Shown: positions 7,950 through 13,706, counted from the stretch's first letter. The stretch: DNA of 14,513 bases from JACVRW01 sp035705985 (GCA_035705985.1 DASSVP010000160.1:1-14513), one strand, 5' to 3'. The notes: generated by a model from the letters alone, not told the origin. Numbers and translations are program-made.

Positions 7950-8357
7950 TCATCGCCGGCGCGCGAAGGTGATCGCGACCGCCTCGATCTGACGCTGCCC
8001 GTAGCTGCCGACCTGGACGCGACCGGCCGCGCCGAGGCGGTCGCCCGGGCCCGGGAGCGGCCTTGGGCGCAGGTCGCGTCGCACATCGACCACCGAGATC
8101 CCCGGTGCCGTGACGGCCTCGCGCGAGGCGAGCACGAAATGCGCGTCTCCGTCGCCGTCCGGGTCCACGCGCTCCACGTACAGGATCCGGCCGGCGACGG
8201 AGCGACAGCCGCCGAGCTCCGCCGGGCAGCGTGCCCGCCGGAGCGGCCGCTCGGGCGGAGGCGGCGTCGCCTCGGGCGGCGCCGCCTCCGGCTCCGGGTC
8301 GCCGCCGCCGCCGGCGCAGGCCGCGAGCACTGCGCAACTCGCCAGCAGGAAGGTCAC
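7950..8357 (-). CDS. Putative small lipoprotein, unknown function
   Basis: A 135-aa protein starting at GTG 8357 with a short hydrophobic signal and a lipobox LAAC (11-14), so C14 is the predicted lipidated cysteine. A Pro/Glu-rich tether (20-40) follows, then a compact beta-rich domain (about 44-134). This contains VDPDGDGDAHFVL at 64-76, an acidic Asp/Gly loop that could bind a metal or simply be a turn before an OB-like strand; the fold is not certain. Cysteines C44 and C51 could form a disulphide. The GTG start overlaps the stop of the upstream gene in a GTGA arrangement, which supports both gene models and the start choice. Same strand as DUF488, 34 nt upstream of it. The reading frame continues far upstream as a meaningless extension across other genes, so the short model is preferred. 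No family recognised. Confidence 0.7.
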   Translation of the reverse strand: MTFLLASCAVLAACAGGGGDPEPEAAPPEATPPPPERPLRRARCPAELGGCRSVAGRILYVERVDPDGDGDAHFVLASREAVTAPGISVVDVRRDLRPRPLPGPGDRLGAAGRVQVGSYGQRQIEAVAITFARRR

Positions 8358-8773
8358 CCGGCTGACGTCACCACCAGCCTTCCGGCAGGCCTCCGCTCGG
8401 CGTCGGCCGCCGCCGTGAACACGATCTCGTAGTCGCCGGGCTCGGCGGGAAAGAGCTCGAAGCGAGCCGGGGTGAGCGGGGCGGCGGGGGAGCTCAGGCC
8501 GAGGCTCGGGATCTCGACGCTGCCCGGCTCGGTAACGGCCACCTCGAGCGTTGCCGCCTGCCCCGCGCGCACGCGGCGGGACTCGTCGCGCCGGGCGTCG
8601 AAGGAGATCGGCCGCTTCGGCCGGGACGATGGCGCCGGCGTCGCGGTCGGCACGCGGGGCTCGCCGGATCGGTTCGGTTGGGGCCGCTCTTCGGCGGGCT
8701 GCGAGAGCGACGCCACGAACGCGGCGGTCCCGAGGACGATGGCGAAGAGCAGCAGGGCGCGCCTTAGGTGCAC
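8354..8773 (-). CDS. Membrane-anchored extracytoplasmic beta-sandwich protein, unknown function
   Basis: Translated from GTG at 8773 it is 139 aa: one membrane helix (about 5-24) with positively charged HLRR before it, a Pro/Ser/Arg-rich linker (26-54), and a domain (about 55-139) that reads like an Ig- or cupredoxin-like beta-sandwich (RAGQAATLEVAVTEPGSVEIP, then FPAEPGDYEIVFTAAA). It lacks the Cys/His/Met set of a type 1 copper site, so copper binding is not supported. GTG at 8809 is an alternative start adding 12 residues; 8773 has a GGGG tract just upstream and gives a more normal signal anchor. Its stop overlaps the next gene's start (GTGA). It is divergent from the glycosyltransferase gene, with 76 nt between starts (40 if GTG 8809 is used). 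Confidence 0.65.
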   Translation of the reverse strand: MHLRRALLLFAIVLGTAAFVASLSQPAEERPQPNRSGEPRVPTATPAPSSRPKRPISFDARRDESRRVRAGQAATLEVAVTEPGSVEIPSLGLSSPAAPLTPARFELFPAEPGDYEIVFTAAADAERRPAGRLVVTSAG

Positions 8774-8812
8774 GACGCCCCATGCTAGGCGGCGCCCCGC
8801 GCGATGCACCGG

Positions 8813-8840
8813 TCAAGGCGAACGGCACGGCGACCGATAG
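8813..8840 (+). promoter_or_regulatory. Possible weak sigma-28/WhiG-type promoter for the glycosyltransferase gene
   Basis: TCAA at 8813-8816, a 16-nt spacer, and ACCGATAG at 8833-8840, with the ATG 10 nt after the -10 box. It deviates from the consensus at one -35 position and at the first and last -10 positions. The spacer is the same as in the two strong sites at 2016 and 10560. It could be chance. The purine tract AGGGGG (8839-8844) next to it is the likely Shine-Dalgarno. Confidence 0.35.
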
Positions 8841-8849
8841 GGGGATTGA

Positions 8850-10562
8850 ATGCCCGCTCGCCCCGGCACCCTCGGCCGGCGCCGTTGGCCGCTGGTCGCT
8901 GCCCTCGTCGTCGCGCTGCTCGCGGCTGTCTCCGGCACCGCCCACGCGCGGGGCGACTCGCTCGTGCCCCAGTCGGTCGCGCCACCGACGCAGGGCAAGC
9001 CGCCGCCGGGGTACGCGATCAGCGCCCGTCAGGCGACCGCGATCGCCTCGACCGTCCCGGCCGCTCGGGATGCGCGCCGGGAGCACCCGAATCTCCGGAG
9101 CACGGCGTCGATCCCGACGGTCGGGGGGGAGCGCGGAACCTTCGAAGTTCTCTTCTACACGCCCGGACAGCGCTCCCAGTTCGGCACCGACATCCGAGTC
9201 GAGGTCGTCGTGAGCGGCACGACGGGCTACGTGCTCGAGGTTTGGACGGGCCCGCAGGCCGGCACGCCGCTGGCCCGCGGCGAGGAGCCGTCCGTGGGCC
9301 GGTCGCTGAACAAGCCGTATGTCTGGCTCCCGCTTGCGGTGCTGTTCCTGCTCCCGTTCTTCGATCCGCGCCGGCCGCTGCGACTGCTCCACCTCGACCT
9401 GCTGGTGCTGCTCGGCTTCGGACTCAGCCAGCTCTACTTCAATCAGGGGCGCCTCGACGTCTCGGTGCCGCTCGTGTACCCGCTGCTCGCCTACCTCGTG
9501 GTCCGCATGCTGATCGCGGGCCTCAGGCCGCGCGAGCGCGAGGAGCGGCTCATCCCGCGCCTGCCGGTGCGCTGGATGGCCGTCGGCCTCGTGCTGCTCG
9601 TCATCTTCCGCGTGGGCCTCAACCTCGTGGACTCCAACGTGATCGACGTCGGCTACGCGAGTGTCGTCGGCGCCGACCGCATCGCCCACGGCGAGGAGCT
9701 CTACGTGGCGAACGACGTCCACGGCGACACGTACGGGCCCGTCAACTATCTGGTCTACCAGCCGTTCGAGCTCCTGTTCCCGTGGGATGGGACATGGGAC
9801 TCCGTGCATGCAGCGCACGCGGCGGCGATCGCCTTCGACCTGCTCACGATCGTCGGCCTGATGCTGCTGGGCTCGACGCTCCGCCCGGGCCGCGGGGGTC
9901 GCGAGCTGGGACTCGCGCTCGCGTTCGCCTGGGCCGCCTATCCCTTCTCGTTGCTCGCTCTCCAGGAGAACACGAACGATCTGCTGGTCGCTTCGCTGGT
10001 GGTGCTGGCGCTGGCGGCGCTCCGGTCGCCACCCGGCCGCGGCGCGCTGCTCGCGCTCGCCGGCGCCGCCAAGTTCACTCCGTTCGCACTTGCCCCGCTG
10101 CTCGCGCGTGGCGCGGGCGGGTGGAGCGCACGGTCGGCCGCCGTGTTCGCCGCGACATGCGCCGCCATCTGCGCCGCTGTCACGATCCCGTTCATACCGG
10201 ACGGCGGCCTCCGGGAGCTCTACGACACCACGATCGGCTTCCAGCTCAGCAGGGGGTCGCCCTTCAGCGTCTGGGCGCTCCATCCCTCGCTCGAGTGGCT
10301 GCAGACGGCCCTCAAGGCGGCCGTCGCCGCGCTCGTGCTGCTGGTCGCGTTCGTGCCTCGGGGGCGAGAGCCGCGGCAGGTCGTGGCCCTGGCGGCCGCT
10401 GTGCTGGCAGCGGTCCAGCTGCCGGCCACGCACTGGTTCTACTTCTACCTGGTGTGGACCGCGCCGCTCGTGCTCGCCACGACCATGTCCGCATACCGCG
10501 GCCCCGCTGAAACACGTACCGGTCTGGACGGATGGACTAGGACAGCCCGGTCCAAAGATTAA
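8850..10562 (+). CDS. Multi-pass GT-C (DUF2029/GT87-like) glycosyltransferase with PepSY-like extracytoplasmic domain
   Basis: Predicted polyprenyl-phosphate-sugar-dependent glycosyltransferase acting on the outer face of the membrane; donor and acceptor are unknown. 570 aa. N-terminal signal/anchor helix (about 13-33), then a soluble segment (about 55-134) resembling PepSY domains: ISARQATAIAS, GTFEVLFYTP, and IRVEVVVSGTTGYVLEVWTG. About ten hydrophobic helices follow from 156 to 545. The DUF2029-like core shows an acidic first loop (DSNVIDVGYASVVGADRIAHG, D261/D266 as candidate catalytic acids), YGPVNYLVYQP at 295-305, GAAKFTPFALAPLL at 405-418 and HWFYFYLVW near the C-terminus. ATG 8850 follows an AGGGGG ribosome site. 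It lies between pilus genes, just upstream of the pilin, so pilin or cell-surface glycosylation is a reasonable inference only. Its TAA stop is part of the pilin promoter's -35 box. Confidence 0.82.
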   Translation: MPARPGTLGRRRWPLVAALVVALLAAVSGTAHARGDSLVPQSVAPPTQGKPPPGYAISARQATAIASTVPAARDARREHPNLRSTASIPTVGGERGTFEVLFYTPGQRSQFGTDIRVEVVVSGTTGYVLEVWTGPQAGTPLARGEEPSVGRSLNKPYVWLPLAVLFLLPFFDPRRPLRLLHLDLLVLLGFGLSQLYFNQGRLDVSVPLVYPLLAYLVVRMLIAGLRPREREERLIPRLPVRWMAVGLVLLVIFRVGLNLVDSNVIDVGYASVVGADRIAHGEELYVANDVHGDTYGPVNYLVYQPFELLFPWDGTWDSVHAAHAAAIAFDLLTIVGLMLLGSTLRPGRGGRELGLALAFAWAAYPFSLLALQENTNDLLVASLVVLALAALRSPPGRGALLALAGAAKFTPFALAPLLARGAGGWSARSAAVFAATCAAICAAVTIPFIPDGGLRELYDTTIGFQLSRGSPFSVWALHPSLEWLQTALKAAVAALVLLVAFVPRGREPRQVVALAAAVLAAVQLPATHWFYFYLVWTAPLVLATTMSAYRGPAETRTGLDGWTRTARSKD

Positions 10563-10587
10563 AGGCGGGTAACCGAAAAGCCGATGT
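10560..10587 (+). promoter_or_regulatory. Predicted sigma-28/WhiG-type promoter for the major pilin
   Basis: TAAA at 10560-10563 and GCCGATGT at 10580-10587 with a 16-nt spacer. The -35 matches the FliA/WhiG consensus exactly and the -10 matches it in six of eight positions (GCCGAT). The expected start of transcription is about 10593-10597, about 10 nt before the first stem of the riboswitch, which is where an aptamer-leading transcript should begin. The -35 overlaps the stop codon of the glycosyltransferase gene. Proteobacterial pilins typically use sigma-54; no sigma-54 site was seen here. Confidence 0.72.
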
Positions 10588-10604
10588 TGGCGCAAGGCCA
10601 GAGT

Positions 10605-10687
10605 CACGGTGAAAAGGGCAAACCCGTCGTAAGGCGGGGGCGCAAAGCTCCGGGGCTCCTGCGGGAGCCGGCCGAGCTGCCACCGAG
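10605..10687 (+). promoter_or_regulatory. Cyclic-di-GMP-I (GEMM-I) riboswitch controlling the pilin
   Basis: Aptamer recognised from its conserved core. P1 pairs CGGTG (10607-10611) with CACCG (10681-10685). GGGCAAACC (10616-10624) and CGCAAAGC (10641-10648) are the hallmark internal segments. Between them lies a hairpin closed by a GNRA loop (GTAA, 10630-10633) with exactly the same segment lengths as the Vibrio cholerae Vc2 aptamer. The P3 arm contains the perfect stem GGCTCC/GGAGCC (10654-10659 with 10664-10669), with a TGCG loop. The middle G of GGG (equivalent to Vc2 G20) and the first A of CAAAG (equivalent to A47), which contact the ligand, are retained, favouring c-di-GMP over the G20A cAMP-GMP variants. 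It is followed by a leader with no U-rich terminator, so translational control of the pilin is most likely. Whether it is an on- or off-switch cannot be read directly. Confidence 0.9.
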
Positions 10688-10760
10688 GAACTTCTCCTGG
10701 GGACCTTGACCGCGATGGCTGGCAACCAGACCAACCAACGTCACCTCAAGGAGGAGACAA
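10688..10760 (+). promoter_or_regulatory. Riboswitch expression platform and pilin Shine-Dalgarno
   Basis: The strong ribosome site AAGGAGG is at 10748-10754, 6 nt before the pilin ATG. TCTCCT at 10693-10698, just after the aptamer, is the exact complement of AGGAGA at 10752-10757. The same TCCT can instead pair with AGGA (10686-10689), which abuts P1. CCTC (10744-10747) can also fold onto GAGG (10751-10754) over a 3-nt loop. A separate hairpin, TGGCTGG with CCAG-A-CCA, covers 10716-10733. These mutually exclusive pairings are a plausible translational switch; no terminator is present. Pairings are by eye, with no energies calculated. Confidence 0.5.
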
Positions 10761-11210
10761 ATGCTGCGGATGCTCCGCGAGCGTATGCACAACGAGGAGA
10801 AGGGCTTCACCCTTATCGAGCTCCTCGTCGTGATTCTCATCATCGGCATCCTGGCCGCCATCGCGCTGCCGGCCTTCCTCGGCCAGCGTCAGAAGGGCCA
10901 GGACTCCGATGCGAAGTCCAATGCTCGTAACCTCACGTCTCACATCGAGTCCTGCTTCACGCAGGAGCAGACCTACACCACCTGCACGAACACCACGCAG
11001 GAGGTGGTCGACAGCGGCCTGCCGATCGGCACCGCTGACGGCGAGGTCGAGGTTTCGGGCCAGACCACGACCGGCTTCCAGATCGTCGGTCACTCGAAGT
11101 CGGGCAACGACTTCACGATCACGAAGGACTCGGTCACCGGCCGGTACGTCAAGCCTTACACCTGCTCGACGGCGGGCAAGGCGGGCTGTGACTCGAACGG
11201 TAAGTGGTAG
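10761..11210 (+). CDS. pilA: Major type IV pilin (prepilin)
   Basis: Structural subunit of the type IV pilus, processed by a prepilin peptidase and polymerised by PilB/PilC. 149 aa with a 15-residue charged leader ending in G15. Cleavage before F16 gives a mature N-terminus FTLIE with the Glu5 equivalent at E20, and a continuous hydrophobic helix to about residue 37 that includes the helix-breaking proline P37. The globular part has four cysteines (C65, C75, C135, C143), enough for two disulphides, one of them closing a C-terminal D-loop. Three in-frame ATGs exist (10761, 10770, 10785); the first is chosen because of the ideal AAGGAGG 6 nt upstream. The gene has its own promoter, a c-di-GMP riboswitch leader and a strong terminator, as expected for the abundant subunit. 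Symbol is by function; the family is secure. Confidence 0.95.
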   Translation: MLRMLRERMHNEEKGFTLIELLVVILIIGILAAIALPAFLGQRQKGQDSDAKSNARNLTSHIESCFTQEQTYTTCTNTTQEVVDSGLPIGTADGEVEVSGQTTTGFQIVGHSKSGNDFTITKDSVTGRYVKPYTCSTAGKAGCDSNGKW

Positions 11211-11234
11211 TCAGCCACACCTGCTGGATTTGAC

Positions 11235-11268
11235 GAAGGCGGGCCTCCGGGCCCGCCTTCTTCATTTC
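11235..11268 (+). terminator. Strong intrinsic terminator after the pilin
   Basis: Perfect inverted repeat GAAGGCGGGC (11235-11244) and GCCCGCCTTC (11251-11260), extended by a C-G pair around a TCCG loop, followed by a T-rich run (TTCATTT, 11261-11267). It begins 24 nt after the pilin stop. It should separate the highly expressed pilin from the minor pilins. Confidence 0.88.
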
Positions 11269-11283
11269 TGGACGCCTTCTTCA
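11254..11283 (+). repeat. 11-bp direct repeat at the terminator
   Basis: CGCCTTCTTCA occurs at 11254-11264 (right arm and tail of the terminator) and again at 11273-11283. The second copy's CGCCTTC could pair with the left arm GAAGGCG in place of the first copy, offering an alternative, longer-loop hairpin. It may simply be a local duplication. Confidence 0.6.
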
Positions 11284-11304
11284 ACGCTGGACGAATAGGC
11301 CGGC

Positions 11305-11322
11305 CAGCTTGGGGCCAAGCTG
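11305..11322. repeat. Palindrome next to the minor-pilin promoter
   Basis: CAGCTTGG (11305-11312) and CCAAGCTG (11315-11322) form a perfect 8-bp inverted repeat with a 2-bp centre. It ends 1 bp before the predicted -35 element at 11324. The compact dyad is better suited to a dimeric DNA-binding protein (operator or activator site) than to a terminator, as no T-run follows. No known regulator site recognised. Confidence 0.5.
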
Positions 11323-11323
11323 A

Positions 11324-11351
11324 TCAAGAGTTCGCCCGCACCGGCCGATGG
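11324..11351 (+). promoter_or_regulatory. Possible sigma-28/WhiG-type promoter for the minor-pilin operon
   Basis: TCAA at 11324-11327, a 16-nt spacer, and GCCGATGG at 11344-11351. The -10 core GCCGAT is intact; the -35 differs at one base. The ATG at 11359 is 8 nt after the -10 box, so the mRNA would be leaderless. This fits the absence of a convincing Shine-Dalgarno before this gene and mirrors the geometry at 2016-2052. Confidence 0.5.
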
Positions 11352-11358
11352 GATCACG

Positions 11359-12807
11359 ATGTCCGCCCATTCCCGTCTGCGAAACGAGCGCGGCTTCACG
11401 CTCATCGAGGTGATGGTCACGATCCTGATCCTCGTGGTCGGGATCGGCGGCGCCGTCGCCATGATCGACGGCGCCAACGCGCGCACGCTGATGACCAAGG
11501 AGCGGGACGCCGCGAACGCACTCACGCGTGAGGTGATCGAAGGGGCGCGCTCGGTGCCGTACCGGCAGCTCAACCCGACCTCCGCGGTCGCCCAGCTGAA
11601 GTCGGTTCCGGGTCTCGAGGACAGTACGCCGCTGACGACGGCGTGGACCGTCACGCGGCGCAGGCAGACGTACACCATCGCGCTCGGGGTCTGCTCGGTC
11701 GACGACGACCAGGACGGCTACGGCGACACGAGCGCCGGCAACTACTGCGGCGGCGGCGGGGACACCGCGGACCGCAACCCCGACGACTACAAGCGCGTGA
11801 AGGTCGACGTCTCCTGGAAGCGCGGCGGTACCACCCGCAAGGTCACGCACGCGGGCATCGTCAACAACGAGGCGAGCTCCGCCGGGCCGTCCGTCGAGTT
11901 CACGGACCAGGATCCGCCCGGCGACGAGATCAAGATCCCGGTGTCGTCCGTCGAGTTCGAGGTGCAGGCGGAGGACGGGGCGGTGGCGATCAGGTTCGCG
12001 GTGGACGGCGTACTCGAGGGCACCGCCAACTCGACGACGGCGAGCTTCGACTGGAAGATCGACAGCGGCGGCAGGCACATCCCGGACGGCACGTACCTCG
12101 TCAGCGTCACGGCCTTCGACGCGGAGGGCACGCCGGGCCCGACCCGCTCGCGCACGATCCGGCTCAACCGCGACCTTCCGGCGCCGCCGCAGGATGTCTT
12201 CGGCGGCTGGAACCCGCGTCTCGGCTTCGGCAGCGCCAAGGACATCGTCGAGATCCAGTGGGCGCGGAACACCGAGCCCGACGTGATCGGCTACCGCGTC
12301 TACCGCGTCGGCCTGACCGGCCCCGTGCTCGTGCCGGGCTGTGACTTCTCGAACGACCCGACGTCCGACCCGGGCCGCACCGAGTGTCAGGACCTCGCTG
12401 CGCCCGGCGGCGTGCCGACGGCGTACTACGTCGTGGCGCTCGACGAAGACCCGACGACCGGATCGCCGCGCGAGAGCCTGCCCTCCGCGGCCGTGACCGC
12501 GGTGCCGACCGACACCCGGCCGAACCAGCCCGCGACGCTGACCGCCACGGCCGATGACGGCTCGGTCGTCCTGACCTGGGACCCGGCGCCCGCCGCGACG
12601 CCGCCGTACGCGGGCTCGAACGTGATCTTCTACCGCGTCTACCGCGACGGCACGGCGCTCGGCGATCGCATCGGGCGCACCGGCCAGGACAACCTGACGT
12701 CCTTCCGCGATTCCGACGCCGCCGCCGGCGGGCACAACTACTGGGTCAGCGCGGTGGACGAGAACTTCTCGGAGTCGCTCCCACTGGGCCCGGTGGCGCT
12801 GCCATGA
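11359..12807 (+). CDS. PilV-like minor prepilin with Ig-like and two FN3-type domains
   Basis: Large (482 aa) type IV minor pilin, probably at or near the pilus tip and exposed for adhesion. Leader MSAHSRLRNERG is cleaved after G12; mature FTLIE carries the Glu5 equivalent (E17) and a hydrophobic helix to about 36. Residues 40-170 form the pilin-like head, including DDDQDGYGD at 115-123, a DxDxDG-type loop that resembles calcium-binding loops. The tail adds an Ig-like domain (about 176-270, GTYLVSVTAFDAEG near its end) and two fibronectin type III-like domains (about 273-383 with GYRVYRV and YYVVALDED; about 387-480 with VVLTWDPAP, FYRVYRDG and YWVSAVDENF). Ordinary PilV proteins are much shorter, so this is a pilin-adhesin fusion. 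No good Shine-Dalgarno precedes ATG 11359. It overlaps the next gene by ATGA. PilV versus another minor-pilin class is uncertain. Confidence 0.88.
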   Translation: MSAHSRLRNERGFTLIEVMVTILILVVGIGGAVAMIDGANARTLMTKERDAANALTREVIEGARSVPYRQLNPTSAVAQLKSVPGLEDSTPLTTAWTVTRRRQTYTIALGVCSVDDDQDGYGDTSAGNYCGGGGDTADRNPDDYKRVKVDVSWKRGGTTRKVTHAGIVNNEASSAGPSVEFTDQDPPGDEIKIPVSSVEFEVQAEDGAVAIRFAVDGVLEGTANSTTASFDWKIDSGGRHIPDGTYLVSVTAFDAEGTPGPTRSRTIRLNRDLPAPPQDVFGGWNPRLGFGSAKDIVEIQWARNTEPDVIGYRVYRVGLTGPVLVPGCDFSNDPTSDPGRTECQDLAAPGGVPTAYYVVALDEDPTTGSPRESLPSAAVTAVPTDTRPNQPATLTATADDGSVVLTWDPAPAATPPYAGSNVIFYRVYRDGTALGDRIGRTGQDNLTSFRDSDAAAGGHNYWVSAVDENFSESLPLGPVALP

Positions 12808-13706
12808 ACGCGCGCGAGCAGTCCGGATTCTCGCTCGTCGAGCTCCTGATGGCGATGTCGCTGATCACGGTTGTCGTTATGGCGACGATCTCCGCCTTCG
12901 CGTCCTTTCACAAGAACGAGCGCGTCAACCGGCTGCACAACGAGTCGCAGGAGCAGGCCCGCATCGCGCTCGAGCGCCTCTCGAGCCAGCTGCGCAACCT
13001 GGCGAGCCCCAAGGACAGGATCCCCGAGAGCGTCGAGAAGGCCGAGCCCTTCGACCTGGTCTTCCTCACAGTCGACGCCGTCAAGCCGGTGGGGTCGCTC
13101 AACGCTCGCAACATCAAGCGCGTGCGCTACTGCGTCGGCGATGCGGTGGGCGGAAAGGCGCCGCTCATCCGCCAGCAACAGACGTGGCAGGTCGTCGACC
13201 CGCCGCCTTCGTTCTCGACCGCGGGCTGCCCGAACGCGATCTGGGGCAACAGCTCCACGGTCGTGGAGGACGTGGTCAACACGACGCAGGGGACACCCGT
13301 GCCGATCTTCAGCTACACGCCCGGGCCGTTTCCCCTTCCCGACATCACGGCGATTCGAGCGGAGCTGATGGTGGACGTCAACCCCGGCAAGAGCCCGAGC
13401 GCCGTCAGCCTGGGCTCCGGCGTGTTCCTGCGCAACCAGAACCGCCTGCCGATCGCATCGTGCACCGCAAAGCACGCCGGCACGGGGTTCCAGGTGGCGC
13501 TGAACGGCTCAGGCTCGGAGGATCCGGAGGGCTTCAACATGAAGTCGTATACGTGGAAGGCCAACGGCAACCCGACGGACCCGCCGTTGACCGGCGTCGT
13601 CGCGATTTGGAACGCACCGACGACAGGGACGCATACCTTCGAGCTGACGGTCGAGGACCAGGGCGGGCTCACCGACACAGCGACCTGCTCGGCGGTGATC
13701 CCATGA
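12804..13706 (+). CDS. PilW-like minor prepilin with C-terminal PKD-type domain
   Basis: Minor pilin of 300 aa, likely part of the priming/tip complex. Short leader MNAREQSG with cleavage after G8; mature FSLVE has the Glu5 equivalent at E13, followed by a hydrophobic helix to about 34. The HNESQEQARIALERLSSQLRN stretch (45-65) is a typical PilW/GspJ amphipathic helix. The head contains C110 and C141. Residues about 215-299 look like a PKD/Ig-type domain: VALNGSGSEDPEG with D240, SYTWKANG, and HTFELTVEDQGGLTDTATC. C220 and C295 flank this domain and could be joined by a disulphide. The ATG is embedded in the stop of the PilV-like gene (ATGA) and its own stop overlaps the next start in the same way, so the three minor pilins would be made in fixed proportion. 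Exact PilW orthology is not proven. Confidence 0.86.
   Translation: MNAREQSGFSLVELLMAMSLITVVVMATISAFASFHKNERVNRLHNESQEQARIALERLSSQLRNLASPKDRIPESVEKAEPFDLVFLTVDAVKPVGSLNARNIKRVRYCVGDAVGGKAPLIRQQQTWQVVDPPPSFSTAGCPNAIWGNSSTVVEDVVNTTQGTPVPIFSYTPGPFPLPDITAIRAELMVDVNPGKSPSAVSLGSGVFLRNQNRLPIASCTAKHAGTGFQVALNGSGSEDPEGFNMKSYTWKANGNPTDPPLTGVVAIWNAPTTGTHTFELTVEDQGGLTDTATCSAVIP

Noticed and set aside
8354..8773. Cupredoxin (copper protein) reading of the anchored beta-sandwich protein
   Set aside because: The beta-strand pattern fits, but there is no Cys/His/Met copper-ligand set in the domain.
7950..10607. 885-codon open frame on the - strand spanning the lipoprotein and glycosyltransferase region
   Set aside because: Most of it is antisense to the well-supported glycosyltransferase and has low-complexity Arg/Glu/Gln-rich composition typical of antisense frames in GC-rich DNA. 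Only the last 135 codons, from GTG 8357, look like a real (lipoprotein) gene.
10605..10687. GEMM-Ib (cyclic AMP-GMP) aptamer
   Set aside because: The position equivalent to Vc2 G20 is G, not the A typical of cAMP-GMP variants. Dual specificity cannot be excluded from sequence.
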